A DNA stretch of 64,000 nucleotides from Elgaria multicarinata webbii (GCF_023053635.1 NC_086192.1:15910001-15974000); one strand, 5' to 3'. Shown: positions 34,173-46,870, numbered from the stretch's first letter. A program made the numbers and translations. Notes: a model not told the origin generated them from the letters alone.

Positions 34173-34262
34173 CAGCCTTCCTCGACCTGGGGCGCTCCAG
34201 ATGTGGGCATTCTGGGAGTTGTAGTCCAACACATCTGGAGCGCCCCAGGTTGAGGAAGGCTG
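34173..34262. mobile_element. Young hAT-type MITE, left arm shortened
   Basis: Same termini as 32,664-32,793. The left arm has lost its inner part, leaving about 90 bases. Flanks CCCTACAC and CTCTACAC match at 7 of 8 positions, a target duplication with one change. Confidence 0.85.
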
Positions 34263-35817
34263 CTCTACACGGTGGCAGCAGGGCTTTTGGTTCAGGGATG
34301 AGGGCCCAATCCACCAAGCGTTCCTTACAGCAGGGATGGGCTGTGCCTTCCAGCTGTTTTGGCTGACCAGCCTTAGCAAGGGGGGGGGGGGATGGGGCCT
34401 TGATTTCTTGCTGTGTCTCTCCCATTTGTGTCCCTATCTCCATTTCGTCATATAAACATTCCTCCTGCCCCTGGCAAAGGATAAAGGTTGGCGTTGATTT
34501 ATCACCTCACCTTGACAACAAGCATTGAACTTTGAATCAGGTTTATTTCCTCTTTCTCCCTGTGGCCAAATCGATGGGGTCTACCCACTGGATCGCACGT
34601 AGTGAAGGTGCACAGCATCCTTGGATCAGGGACACGCTGATCTCTCCCTGGGGTGCAAAGGCCGGAGAGGTCGTGGTGGGAATCGCGGAACCGCTGAAGG
34701 AATGTGATTTGGGAGAGAATCGTTGGAGCCAAATGCCCTCGCTGTGTACACAGAAATGCACTAGCTGACACCTGATTTCTGAATCACAGTGAATGAGCCT
34801 GTTTTCAACTGCCCTGGAACAGAGCAATGGCCTAAAGACTTAAGGTGCTTCATCTAGTTTTTCTGGTGGTCCATCCACTTTCTTCTGTCCCCAAGATCTA
34901 CTATTTCAAGATATGCTGCCCTGGCCTGTGGATGTTCCATTTAGCCGTCATGGGCACCCTCCACTGAGACTTCACTTCCTCCTCCTCTTCCATGAATTTC
35001 GCCCTTAATTTCCTTTTGAGCAAGCGGCCTTCCCCACAACTTTATTAACAAGGTGTGTACGCGTGTGCCACCGCCGCGTCTTTCTACCCATTCTTTCCAT
35101 TACGTAGACGCACAACTCCTGTCTGTTTCAAAAGGACTTGATGTCGGAGAACATCCCAGTGGATTGGACCCCAAGGACCAGATCCCACGGGGTCCTACTC
35201 TGCTAATGTTGTGGACGCCCAGCTGCTTCGCCTTGCGTTGCATCCAGGGTTAGTCCTACTTAGAATAGTCTCGTTGGAATGAATGGGACTAAAGCCAGAC
35301 TAACATGAGGTTCAACTCCTTCGCCATGAGGCTGTTGGGGGGATCATGCTTAACGCATGCTAGCATTAAGTAGAAAACCAGCCATTTAAAATCATCTGTC
35401 TTTCCCAACTTGGTTACCCCCTTCCCCGGGATGTGTTGGGCTGCAGCGTCAACAGGTTTCACCCCCTGTTCCAGAATACGAGTGGTTTTGCCTCAACCAC
35501 TCACGGTCACCCTTTTGTTGAACCCATGGTTTTGAGCAAAGACCTGGACTCCACCAAGACCCCAATGGCCTCTCAAGTCTCGGCATGTTGGCCATGCGGG
35601 GGAGGCGGGTGTGCGTGCGTGTAATGACAGATGACGGAACGGCCAGCAACAAAACGGACGTGGCGCAAAGGAAAGAAGCGTCCCCCAGCCAAGAAGGGTG
35701 GGGATTTGGGACTTGCCAAAACAGCCCCTGTGTTCCCAGGTGGGCGGCATTTGCCAGCGTCCAAGCCGAAGCCGGGAGTCAAGAATGCAAGGTCCAGCTG
35801 GAGTACTAAAACAGAGT

Positions 35818-35823
35818 TTTATT
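35818..35823 (-). terminator. CLDN3: Possible CLDN3 polyadenylation signal
   Basis: Minus-strand AATAAA about 1.1 kb past the CLDN3 stop codon. The intervening DNA shows no inserted repeat that I recognise, consistent with a long 3' UTR, but use of this site is unproven. Confidence 0.45.
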
Positions 35824-36957
35824 TGTGGGAGGGGAGGGGATCGAGAGTGAAGGAAACACCATGTAACGTAGTCGGAACACAAAGCAGTGTGTAACAAACG
35901 TTCCCCCTGCCCCGTCCTGCCGTGGCCCCTGGGATCCCTCCTTGGAGGGAGGGGTTGGGAAGAGAACCTCCATGGAACTGTTGTTGGTCAAGATGGACGT
36001 GGCTCAATGGACCATGGACAGCCCCTCCTCTCCTCTCCCCAACCCCCAGTTCCCACCACCTTCCAGTCCAAAGGAGCCACGACCCACTGGCCGGCTTGTT
36101 CCCTCAGGGCAGAAGGAAGGTGAAGCCGTTGTCCTTCTCAAAGGGCCGGGCGTGGCCAGACGAAAGGCGTCGGCCATCTTATTCCTCGGCTCTGTAAAGT
36201 GCTGCGCGCCTCTTGGCCTCGGAAATGCCCGCTCGAATGGTCCAGTTGAACGTCCAAGGTTGGCCGTAGCGCTACTCTCTCTTACCAGGATGGGATTGTT
36301 CCCTTCTCTTGGGTCAGGCTCATTGGCTCAAGGCAAGAATGATCTATTATCAATCTACCTGTTTCACAATAATCTGGCAGCAGCCAGATCAACCAAATGG
36401 GGAGCATCTCCCCGGCTCTCTCCTTGTGGGGCCCTTTCTGCCCCCTGAGCCCCCCCCCACTCTCCCACCCTAACCCTTAACCAGCTCCCCCCCTCAGAAA
36501 GAACAGTCCAAGTTAGAGAAAAATGGAGTCCCGGCGTGTACGGCACGGTGGTGCCTTGAACAGCAACGCCAAGGTGGCCGTCCTCCAGGAACGACCAGGC
36601 CCCTACGTCCCGTGCCAACCCCAGTGGGACCGAGGACAGAGCTTGGACGGGGGTGGGGGTCGGGGGCTGATCAGCCAGGTCCAAGGAGGGGAAGGGGAGG
36701 CTTTCAGTTCAAAGGCAAACAGTATTGACAAGGCGGACAGGGAAGACACAGCCTGCAGAGTTCCTTCCCCCTTGCCTCCAGCGAGGTTGGAGCTGTAGTC
36801 CGAGGCTGTACACAAGTCATGTCCCTAGAAGCCGAACGTGAGTCTGTACGTTAAAACAAACCCTCTGAGGTTAAGTCTTGGTGGTGGTTCTTTCCTTGAG
36901 CAAGCAAAGGCGGAGTCAAGGACATCTTAACCGGCTGGCCGGCTGCGTCTCGCCGAT

Positions 36958-37602
36958 TCACACGTAGTTCTTCTTGTCATAGCTGGCCAGCGTCGACTTG
37001 GGTGCCGAGTAGACCACGTTCGTGGGTCTGTACTTCTCATCCTTGGGGGGGCAGGAGCAGCAGAGCAGGGACCCCCCGAAAAGTAAGAGGGCTGCCGCCG
37101 CCCAGCCGATGTAGAGCGCGGCGCCCAGCTCTCGCTTCATCGGTTGGGGAACCGCAATGTTGTAGAAGTCGCGGATGATCTGGTTGGCCGACCAGCAGAC
37201 GGGGATGAGGGTCATGAGGCCGGCCACCAGGAAGATGACCCCGGAGACGATGGTGACCTTGGACTTGGTGGTCTCTTCCTCGATGCAGCGGGTGCACTGC
37301 GCCCCCATGAGGAAGATTAAGATCCCCAGCGCCCCCAGGACGATGGCGATGACCATCAGGGCCCGGGCAGCCTGGATGTCCTGGGCCAGGGCCAGCATGG
37401 AGTCGTAGACCTTGCACTGCATCTGCCCCGTGCTCTGGACCACGCAGTCCATCCACAGCCCTTCCCAGGTGAACTGGGCCGTGACGATGTTGTAGCCGAT
37501 GAAGGCCGTCACCTTCCACATGGGCAGCCCGCAGCACAGGATGGTGCAGATCCAGCCCAGGAGAGCTAGCGACACGCCGCCGATCTCCAAGCCCATCGAC
37601 AT
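36958..37602 (-). CDS. CLDN3: Claudin-3, single-exon tight-junction protein
   Basis: Four-pass membrane protein that forms paracellular strands in epithelia. 214 aa (human 220), uninterrupted, as in mammalian CLDN3. Start chosen at MSMGLEI, which matches human MSMGLEI. The frame stays open 34 codons further but that is 5' UTR. Transmembrane segments at about 8-28, 81-102, 117-138 and 160-183. The first loop has the claudin signature W-E-G-L-W (46-50) with Cys53 and Cys63, and retains MQCK. The second loop reads [10 protein letters not shown], where most classic claudins have NP(L/V)V(P/A), so the conserved NP turn is altered. The C-terminus KKNYV is a PDZ ligand for ZO proteins. A divergent gap of about 9.7 kb separates it from CLDN4, as in mammals. 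Confidence 0.96.
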   Translation of the reverse strand: MSMGLEIGGVSLALLGWICTILCCGLPMWKVTAFIGYNIVTAQFTWEGLWMDCVVQSTGQMQCKVYDSMLALAQDIQAARALMVIAIVLGALGILIFLMGAQCTRCIEEETTKSKVTIVSGVIFLVAGLMTLIPVCWSANQIIRDFYNIAVPQPMKRELGAALYIGWAAAALLLFGGSLLCCSCPPKDEKYRPTNVVYSAPKSTLASYDKKNYV

Positions 37603-37715
37603 GTTTTCACCGTGGGAGTTGGCCGCTGTTTTCCGGGTCAGTGTGCCTCTCTCTCTCTCTCCCTCTTGGCGTGTGGCTTCGCACAGAGCCCTCCAGGCAC
37701 CCAAGCTCCGGGCGG

Positions 37716-37723
37716 ATTTATAA
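37716..37723 (-). promoter_or_regulatory. CLDN3: TATA box of CLDN3
   Basis: TTATAAAT on the minus strand about 115 bases upstream of the ATG, in otherwise GC-rich DNA with GGGGCGGG (Sp1-type) just behind it. It predicts a start near 37,690 and a 5' UTR of about 85-90 bases. Confidence 0.65.
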
Positions 37724-37724
37724 C

Positions 37725-40700
37725 TGTCCCGTCGTCGGGGCGGGCTGTGTTAGCTCAAGGCAGGGGCGTGGCTTCCCCAACGGACTCTCAACCTGCCCTT
37801 CCCTGGCACCCGTCCCCACTCCGTTTGTTTGCGGAGATGGCATTCGTCAGCGAGGGAGCCTCGCTCGGGAGGGCGAGCTGCAAACGGGCCCTGGATTCCA
37901 GCGGCTTGTTTGCCGTGACACTCGGCTGGCAAAGAAGGGCAGGGCTTTGGGCGGGAGGCAAAGCGCTCCAGAGTGTCTTTCAGGTCCTCCCAAGACCTCC
38001 TGGGTTGAACCTAAGGCTCCCTGGCTCCCTGGCTCTCTGCCGGTCAAGCAAAGGAGGAAGAGGAAGAACAAGAGCTGCTGGGAACGTCTATATGGAGAAG
38101 GTCGACTCATGGATGAAGGGGGTCCCTTGCAGATGTCTTGCCATGCAAGAGCCCTCAAAACTGGAGCTGGCATTGCTGTCAGGGCTCCCGCTTGCAAGGC
38201 GTCAGAGGCTGAACTTGCCCCTCCGGCTTTGTCACATGGCCGCCAGAGGTGCCGGAAGAGGGACTGAACTTTGTGGTAGAACCCAGAACCTTAACAAGTT
38301 CGCGCTTTCCTGGTTTCCAATTCCTGCAACTTGCGAAGTGTCTTTCTGGCTCTAGAAGCATCTAATCACATGCATAAATATTACCAAGCGCCCACCTGAG
38401 GCCTGCAGGGCTGAATTCACCACGTCCCTCCCCCATGCCCTTGCGGAAAGGCTTCGAGGATGTCAGCAGCAACAGCCGTTGGTCCAGCAAGGCATGGCTT
38501 CTTGATTTCATATGCCCTGAAGCAGTAAGCCTGTGGGCACCAGTTGCTGGGGAACATGGGCAGGACGGTGCCCTGCTTGTGGGTCCCTGGTCCACAGCTG
38601 GTCGGCCACTGTGGGAGGTCCATAACCTTCCCGTGTTTTCCCACTGCTTTTCACGTCTTTTTTTTTACTGTGGAAAATGTGTTGAGAAAAAAGGCAGACA
38701 TGGTGCCTTTTGATGCTTAGCGCCAGGAGCCTTCTATCCGGAAGCGCTGAATGTCATCTATCTCCTCTGTGGTACGACATCATCTCCCTCAGGGTGATCA
38801 CATGATAAAGGCCTCATCCAGAAGCGTCCCTTCACCCCATCCAAACATCCTGTCCAAGCTCATTTTCGTCCCCTGCTACCCGATCTTGGAGGCACCCTTT
38901 CGGCCTCAAAACCTGTCCGGGTCCTTCCGCAAGACGGAGGTGCCACTCGGCTATCGAGGCTGATCACGCTCGATAAGTCGCTTCCTCTTTATTTAAAAAC
39001 ATCGAAGCGTCTTATGGCGTCTTCGAGAGTAAGACGTTTATCGTAGCTTTGACCTTCGTGGACTTTAGACGTTCTTAGCCTCACCGCGACATGGTGTATT
39101 TACTCCCGATAACAGCCTGTCCTTTCAAACGTGATTATTTGGGGTTTCTCTAGGGAATGCTCAACCGGCAGGTTTACTACTCGTGCACTAAGGTGGTAAA
39201 CAGATTTGTGCAGGCGCCGCCCGTTATAACAGTACGAAGTGAGGAAGCTGCTTTTAGGATTTGCTTCATCTTTCGTAACATCTCCAGTTGTTCCTAAAGG
39301 CTCTGGTCTGTCTCGGAGTGGGCCAGCAACATAGCTGAGTACCAGAGCATGAGGACTTATGTGGGGGTCCGATTCTGCCCATTTCCCAGTAATAGTAGCT
39401 GAATGAGATTGTTTTGCCAGAGTCCTCCCAGTGAAAGTGAACTTGGAAAGTCGCCCTGAGCTGGCAGGGATCATAGAATAGCAGAGTTGGAAGGGGCCTA
39501 CAAGGCCATCGAGTCCAACCCCCTGCTCAATGCAGGAATCCACCCTAAAGCATCCCTGATAGAGCCATGTGTATCCAACAGGTGGTGTTTGGAATAGAAC
39601 CGCTTTGATTTTTTAAAACCTGGTTTCACGCACCCCCTTCCGAAAGCAAACAAGCACATGTTCTTTAAATCAGGGAAATCAGGGGGTGCCCTGAGGGCTG
39701 AGTTCAATTTTGGAGACATTTTTGGGTGTGTGTGTGTGTGCATTTCAAAGGTGGGCGGAGCCAAAGGAAAAAAGAGGTGTGGCCAAAATTCCAAAAGTAC
39801 AACCCTGTTTTTGTTCAAAACTCTTCTTGCCAGTCACTAAGGCTTTGGGGAGGCATTTCAGCCCCTTTTAGAATCGGGGAGGGGGCAGGGGGCGTGACCA
39901 TCAAGTAATTGGTGATCAGGGGCAATGGGGTGTGGCCAAGAGGAGAGGGTGTGGCCGTCATGGAGACCCCGGAGGAAGACGTCGCCATGCCACAAATTAA
40001 AAAAAGCGTGCTCTTTGTGTGTTTGTTTTTAAAATCCTCGGTGGTGGTGGTGGGGCAGTGAACCCTAGCTATGGCCCTGAAAGGTATTTTGTTGGGCGCT
40101 TCAACAAAATGTTGCAGCGTGGAGCGTTCCAGTTGAGGATTGCATCCATCCCCTTTCCCCAGATATTCCATTTTGACCCACCCAACTTTCTGTGTGGTTT
40201 TTTTTAAAAAAAACATGGCTGGGTTGGGGCTGGCTGACTTATGTACTCAACGGAGGTTGCCTGGGATTGTCCCGGGGTTCACATGAAAACAAGGAGACGA
40301 AGACACAGGGAAGGCCCTAATGCCTCTTGAGCTTTGCAAAGATGGACAGTCAGTTGAGGTTTAAGTTTGTTTGACCCTTAGGCTCCGGTAGTAATGCCGA
40401 GAAAGGTCCTTTTCAGCCTAAGACTCTGGTGACTCCCTGCCAGTCGGAAGTCCTTGGCTAGAACGACCAACGATCCGTTTGGCAATCAGGCAGTTTCATC
40501 TGAGCGCTGAGGGACATCCGGCTGACCACCGTTGGAGACAGAGCACTGGGCCAGGCGGCCGTTAGCAGAATCCTTTGTGGCAGGCCTTAACGGAGCTCCA
40601 CTTTCCGATCAGGAGTTTATTTAAGCTCTGCTGCAATCGCCTTGAAGCAGCCACTTCAAGCGAAGCTGTTTGTTTGCCGTTGCGTTTATTCTCTCCCTGG

Positions 40701-42574
40701 GTACACATCCTCAGGCGGTTCCTTATCGACGACGCGATGCTCCGGTTTCTCGGACGCGCGGCCCTCCTGCGCAAGAGGATGAAGTGGAGCGCGCCCGACG
40801 CGGGGCGGCGGTGGGGCCGCAACAAGGCCGAAAACACCTGTTTCGGTTATGGGGAAACTTGGTCCTTCTCCCAAGGCCACGGGTTTTATGGGCAAGCCAA
40901 CCGCTGCCTCATATAAAAAACAAACAAACTTTCAGTTCAGCAAACCCAGCCCAGGACACTTCCCCACCTGAGGAGAAGGACAAGGTGTCCTTCCGCCTGC
41001 AGAAGAGGATTGGACAGGCCACTGGGTCTTATTTCGATACCGGCAATAAGGCAGCGCCCCTCTTGAGGGCAGCAGGGTCGCTTAGGGGGAGCAGGGCAGG
41101 CTGTGTGACCCACACAACTCTCTGTCCACTGCCACCTCTCCCTGCCTGGCCCCTGAAGCAGCGGCTTCACTCCTCCTAATGAGAGGGCCGGCCCTGCATC
41201 AGACCATTTCTTTGAATATTCAGCTTTTGTTTAGAGCCGGGGTGCACAACCAGTAGGCCCTGGGCCGAAAGGGGCCCTCCAAAGCCTTTACTGCAGTCCC
41301 CCAAGGGTGTAGTCCCCCACAGACAACAGCACTGTCCAGCTCATGAAAATGTATTTGATTTTTTAAATGGATAACCCACCACCACCACCACCACTTCATC
41401 CCCAGGGGGATTCTGGAAGTGGGGGAGAAATAGACCAGGCTGGGCTGACGTGAATCCAGCCGGGCTCAACCTCACAAAAGCTTCTGCCGCAATTCATGAT
41501 TTTGTTGCAACTTCCTTTGCAGGGCTTCTTGGCTGGTCTTTGCTGCTCTATGCTCTAGGACAAAGATGGCGGCCACACCTGAGAGCCCCCGTCCCCCTGG
41601 GTTCGGTTTCTCTCCACCATTTTTCATTTGGAACAGTTGTGAAATCTCCTCGGGCATTGTGTGTATCTCCCTCTCCCTCTCTCTCTCTCCGCCCCCCCTC
41701 GTATTTCCTCATATTTGGGATGTGAGAGCAGAGATGTTGCCACTGCAATTTCACGACGGGCGTTTTCTGGGTTTCGGGTTTCTTGTGGGCCTCGCGGTAT
41801 CCCACCGGCTCCTGGCGTCGAGCTTCAGTTTGCAAACATTGCGGCTTTTTCGTGGCTGCTTCATCACTGCTGTTTTGTTTGCCCAACAGGGCTCCTCGGA
41901 GGGACGCAGGGGCCGGCCGAAGGTGCCGCTGCAGGAAGAGGCACTGGGTGTGTTTACGTGTTTGCTTGTGTGTGTGTGCTAAGAAAAGTCCCTTGTGTCT
42001 ACGTGTTTCCGTGACTGTGTCTCTTTACGTCTGTGTGAGACTCTGTCAGTGTCTGTGTCCCCTTCTCTGTGTGTGTTTCTCTCTCTGTGTGTGTGTAACC
42101 GTGTCTGATGTGTGTGGCTCTGCGTATGCACATGTGTGTGTGTTTGTAGGATATTCGGCTTTCTTTAGAAGGCACTACTGCCCATTTAGCATCGTCACGC
42201 TACTGCTGAAAGAAGCGTAGAAGAAGGAGGAGCGGAAAAACGGCTTCAGGATGTCGTGGCCCAGTTTTGGAACGCACTTTCAGTGGCGCCGCACCAAGGA
42301 ACAACCAGGCCTCCCTTCACACGCTCAGCAGCACTTCTGCGCTGCTGCGCAGTAATGATGGCGAGTGTCGGTCCCTGACACCCGCGAACGGAGGCGTGAA
42401 TGTTTACGAGGCAGCGGGTGGAGCAGGTCTGGGAAGCCAGAGTGGCGAGATAATGACGAGAGCAAACAAGAAAAAGATTAAACAATAACAATACGTAACA
42501 CCAGCAACACTGTCTTTCCCATTGTGCCGCGCTTGCTCCGAGCAACTTTTGGGGAGGGCTGCCGCCTCCACCTC
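37725..42574. other. CLDN3-CLDN4 intergenic DNA, left part
   Basis: No recognised gene. Contains an old CR1 piece on the plus strand (38,490-38,625, 'ccagttgctggggaacatgg'), a young CR1 tail fragment on minus (39,471-39,562), a run of CAC triplets near 41,380 and a TG-rich degenerate stretch (41,940-42,150). Several GC-rich open frames around 40,575-41,180 show no known family. Confidence 0.5.
39471..39562 (-). mobile_element. CR1 LINE tail fragment
   Basis: Ninety-two bases of reverse-oriented young CR1, from ATCATAGAATAGCAGAG to 'catccctgatag'. Confidence 0.85.
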
Positions 42575-42715
42575 CTTTTTATCCGCACAACCGTCCTGTG
42601 AGGTAGGCGAGGCTGCGGAAGCGTGACTCGCTGAAGGTCACCTGGTACGCTTCTGCGGCCGCGTGAGGGTTTGAACACAGGTCTTCTATGTTCACTACAC
42701 CACAGCGCCTCTCGT
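42575..42715 (-). mobile_element. CORE-type SINE, old, reverse orientation
   Basis: Contains 'cctgtgaggtaggcgaggct', 'gaaggtcacctggta' and 'ttcactacaccacagcgcct', the inverse of the SINE at 31,268-31,511, with many changes. Confidence 0.6.
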
Positions 42716-42778
42716 GAACAAGTTTTCCAGAGTATTCTTGGCCCTGTATCTTGGAACGCCTGAGTTCCCCAACCGGGC

Positions 42779-42855
42779 CACCTTTCAGATGTGCAGGACT
42801 ACAACCCCCAGCATCAGGGGATGCTGGGGGTTGTAGTCCCGCACATCTGAAAGGT
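42779..42855. mobile_element. Palindromic foldback repeat
   Basis: Arms of about 36 bases, CACCTTTCAGATGTGCAGGA and its inverse, around a 5-base centre AGGGG, carrying ACTACAACCCCCAGCAT. Two mismatches at most. Confidence 0.75.
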
Positions 42856-43565
42856 TGGAGAAGGAGGTGACTTCGGCGCTCCCTAAACAAAGCCCCCCCC
42901 CCAGCAACCTCCTCTCTTCCAGGCCCATGCCTGTGACGGATCCCAGCATCTCTCACCAGCGTCTTGGCTGCTTCTCCCCGCCTCCCCTGGCCACCTGCCT
43001 GGCCTGGCCTTCCCTCGCTCTCTCAGGAACTTGTCCTGCAGCTCCGCTGGAAGCTCAAGGACCCCTGGCAGCCACCCCATCCCTCCCTCCCTCCCTGCCT
43101 GCCTGCCTGCCTGCCTTTGCCATCTCCTGGGACGGCTCACTCGCTTGCGGGCAGCCGGACGAAGCTCAGCAGGTGAGTGAGCCTCCCTCCTCGTCCTTCG
43201 CCCCCACCCCCACCCAGGTACGACCCACCTGCCCATCCCAGATGTCCAGCAAATGGAGGCCTGTCTCCAGGCCTTTCCAGAGCTCCCCAAGACAGCACTC
43301 GCCAGAAGATATTCCTGGCCGTCATGCCATTGAGACGGGATGGCGCTCTGCCTTGCATCTCCGGAGACAGGCTGGGGTCCCACCAAGCCAGGGACAGCAG
43401 CCTTCGAGGAGGCTTGTGCGTCCCCCACCCAAGTGGTCTTTACTAAGAATTTGAGATGAGGGACGGCGACCTCTAGGCCTTTTGCGTGACAGCTCCCCTA
43501 AGTCTCGGCCAGCCTGGCCACCAGTGGGGGATGATGGGAGTTGTACTACAAGATGTTTCCGTGAC

Positions 43566-43962
43566 TCAGACTGAAAGAACTGGGCATGTTTAGCCTGGAG
43601 AAGAGAAGATTGAGGGGAGACATGAGAGCACTCTTCAAATACTTGAAAGGTTGTCACACAGAGGAGGGCCAGGATCTCTTCTCGATCCTCCCAGAGTGCA
43701 GGACACGGAATAACGGGCTCAAGTTAAAGGAAGCCAGATTCCAGCTGGACATCAGGAAAAACTTCCTGACTGTTAGAGCAGTACGATAATGGAACCAGTT
43801 TACTTAGGGAGGTTGTGGGCTCTCCCACACTAAAGGCCTTCAAGAGGCAGCTGGACAACCCTCTGTCAGGGATGCTTTAGGGAGGATTCCTGCATTGAGC
43901 AGGGGGTTGGACTCGATGGCCTTGTAGGCCCCCTTCCAACTCTGCTATTCTATGATTCTATG
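43566..43962 (+). mobile_element. CR1 LINE 3' part
   Basis: Nearly 400 bases of young CR1 from 'gactgaaagaactgggcatg' (end of the reverse transcriptase frame) to the ATTCTATGATTCTATG tail. Confidence 0.92.
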
Positions 43963-45590
43963 TCTAGAGTGGGCTGCCCAGGTCTGAGAACTAGCGTGTG
44001 TCTGGAGTATCAGGCCGCCATCCGTTAGGGGCCCAAATGCCCAAAGTACTAGCATATTGTGCCTGAGGAGAGGCATTTTAACTTTTTCAGGATGGGGCGG
44101 GTGGGTGGGGGGAACTGCACAAATGCCAGGACATGGTCAAATGGAGAGATGTTTCGTTTGCATTCCGCATTTGCAGAATTGTTCCTGGCTGCCACTAGAA
44201 CCCCCTTTTACCCCACCCTCGGTCTGAGCACATGGACACCCACAGGTCTTGCCCCAAGCACAGATAACGTGTGTGGAGATGAATGAAATTTCCCAGGCCG
44301 GCTCAATCATACGCCAACCCTATCCTGTTTCATGTCTCTATCTCTCTGTGTGTGAGAACATTCCTGGCTGCCACGGCCTTGTTGGGGTGGATGGAGGAGG
44401 TGCCTCCCTGCCCCGCCGTTCGTGCGCCTTGGGTTTCTGCGCACCTCATTTTGCAGACCTTTCCCCAACGGGGGATCACGTGGGTCGATGAAGTTTGAAC
44501 TTTCAAGCTGGTGGGAAACCACCCTGGCCACATGGATGCCTTGAAATGCGCGAGTCAGTGCGTGATAAAGCGGGCGATGGACTGCTGACTGGGATTTTTA
44601 TCTCTGAACGCATGCGATAAACGGAATGTAAATATGAAACTCCTGTTTATTGATAATGCATTATTCATATATAAGCTACTGCCATGATGATCTGCCACCT
44701 CGCTGAGTTTTGAGGGGGTAATTTTTGGGGGGGCCGTGGGCTCATTTGCAGACGGTTGTAGTGGTGGCAGCATTAGGTGGGACACATATGCCTTTCACCC
44801 CCTTTTCTGGATCGGAATGACTTCCTGAGCAGCAATTCGTTTTAGAGGGGTCATCTCTGGATGTTTTGAACGACAACTCCCGGAAGCTCCAGACAATGGC
44901 CATGATTTCTAGGCGCTGCAGGAGCAAACTCTCGGAGGACACCTTGAAATGCCCCACCGTTGTCTCAGGGACAAATGACTCGCCCAGCGTGCAGCCTTGA
45001 TCATAGGCTGGGTTCCGGCCCTACTCTGGCCTGAAGCACAAAAAGGATCCAAGTTGAACGGCACAACCCCAGGCATGGCTACCCCGAAGCCAGCCTCATT
45101 GAGTTTAATGGCACTTACTCCCAAGTAAGTGGGTAGAGGATTGCTGCCTAAACAGCCAAAGGAACCATTTACACCTGCAGCTGGGAAGGGCACACACCCC
45201 GCCGCCCGCCCCGGTTTAGAGCAGCTGGTGCTTCCCAGGAATATGCCTGTTTTGCACATCCCACAGAGCAGCAATTGGCCATGCGCCCCAATGAGCACAC
45301 CTGAATGATATGCCAGTGCTTGACACCACAAAGTTATCCCCACGCAGGCCAAGTTGAAATATCAGCACACCTAAAACCAAACGCCTGTGAGGTGTGATTC
45401 AGCCCCTGCAGTTTCTGCTGGTGTCTTTCTGTTCCGTGTGTGTTGCAGAGAAACCCATCCGTTTCGGCACGCTTGCGCCATACATCACTGAAGGCACCAC
45501 ACGGGAGTGTGACCTACATGTATCAACCTGGGCACATTTTGCACCTGAGTTCAAGTTTAGAAAACAAACCAGCTCTGGGGCACTGTCAGG
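43963..45590. other. Intergenic spacer
   Basis: No recognised gene. A decayed dispersed repeat (GCCTCATTGAGTTTAATGGC...ACTCCCAAGTAAGTGGG) lies at about 45,055-45,135 and half of an old foldback at about 44,855-44,895. The remainder is unassigned. Confidence 0.5.
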
Positions 45591-45597
45591 AGTCAAA

Positions 45598-45633
45598 GTT
45601 CTTCTTCTTCTTCTTCTTCTTCTTCTTCTTCTT

Positions 45634-45664
<31 letters not shown>

Positions 45665-46020
45665 TTCTTATTCTTTTCCTCCTCCTCCTCCTCCTCCTCC
45701 TCCTCCTCCTCCTCCTCCTCCTCCTCCTCCTCGATAAAATAAATTCCCCTTCTCTTTCTCCTTCTTGCTAATAGGTCCTCCTCCTCCTCCTCCTCCTCCT
45801 CTTCTTCTTTTTCTCCTCCTCCTCCTTGATAAAATAAATTCCCCTTCTCTTTCTCCTTCTTGCTAAAAGATCTTCCTCCTCCTCCTCCTCCTCCTCCTTG
45901 ATAAAAGAAATTCCCCTTCTCTTTCTCCTTCTTGCTAAAAGGTCTTCTTCCTCCTCCTCCTCCTCCTCCTCCTCCTCCTCCTCCTCTTCTCCTCCTCCTC
46001 CTCCTCCTCCTCCTTCTTGT
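45598..46020. repeat. 420-bp polypyrimidine tract, (CTT)n and (CTC)n
   Basis: (TTC)n of about 20 copies, then (CTC)n of about 20 copies. Three copies follow of a unit containing ATTCCCCTTCTCTTTCTCCT, each with its own (CTC)n run. Almost no purines occur on this strand. Frames through it encode only Ser/Leu/Pro or Glu/Lys/Gly runs and are not genes. Confidence 0.95.
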
Positions 46021-46870
46021 CCACAAGATTATTTTTATTTATTTATTAAAAGTGTTTTTAGCCCACTCCTCAGCCCCCAAAAGGCTCCCGAAGCAGCTGA
46101 CAACCGGTCACTAAAAACAAGACAGTCCCAGCCTGAAGGCTTACAATCTAAAAAGATGCAGCACGCAAGGAAAAAGGGATGAGGTGGGAAAAGGAAAGAA
46201 ATGTATATTAAAAATCTTAACATGAAAAGGGCTGGACAAATGATGGCGCTTCCGCTGTCATCTCCCTCTGTAAAGAAATTAAGGAAACCTCACTCGATGG
46301 AGCAAGACCCGTTCAGCCAGGTACTGAGCAGAACTTCCTCACCCTTTCTGATGTGGTAACCTCTGCCGCCCAGACTGGTTCGGTGCTCTCAGTGACGGGT
46401 GTGGGCCTCAGTGACTGCAGACATCACAGCCTCTGAGAATGAAGTGATTCAACCACGGACGCCCTACAACCAGCTTGCGTGGCGTTGGAGCAGGCCAGCT
46501 GGGCCACGGAGTTCTCTCCGGGGGGCTGCTGCAGGAAGGATGGGGAGGCCTCCTTTTCTCACGCCAGGCGATGCTTCCGCTGTCGAACCTGCTGCCACCA
46601 CTTGCATTGTTGCGGCAGGAACGGTTGCCCAAAGGAACTTGTGGTCATCAGCCAACACAGCTCAATGGAGCCCCCATGTGCAGGAGCAGTTTACCCCTGA
46701 ACAAATGACACAGGAAGGATGTGCCTTTCACAGCCTGCTTGCGGGCTTCCCTAGTGCATTTGGCTGCCCACAGTTGGAGACAGGATACTGGGCAGCAAAG
46801 CAATTTTTACATTCTAGGAAGGGCAGGAGCGGGCAAGTTCTGTCTCTCCTGGCCTGCGGCTCCCATCAAG

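Larger units (their letters stand above)
31791..35800. other. Intergenic DNA between ABHD11 and CLDN3, right part
   Basis: No recognised gene. Holds two young MITEs (32,664; 34,173), an inverted LINE tail at about 32,830-32,960, and a (ATA)n microsatellite at 33,163-33,207. A dispersed-motif copy lies at 33,917. Decayed copies of the 'gttcaatgggact' class repeat lie at about 33,395-33,430 and 35,245-35,310. The remainder is unassigned. Confidence 0.5.

Noticed and set aside
37612-38355. Two overlapping plus-strand frames (247 and 208 codons) antisense to the CLDN3 upstream region
   Set aside because: No family resemblance, overlapping each other in different frames, in GC-rich promoter DNA.
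40575-41179. Two overlapping plus-strand frames (113 and 169 codons)
   Set aside because: No recognisable domain, no conserved neighbour position, and mutually overlapping frames suggest chance in GC-rich DNA.
45586-46026. Poly-Glu/Lys/Gly minus-strand frame and poly-Leu/Ser/Pro plus-strand frames
   Set aside because: They are translations of the (CTT)n/(CTC)n polypyrimidine tract.
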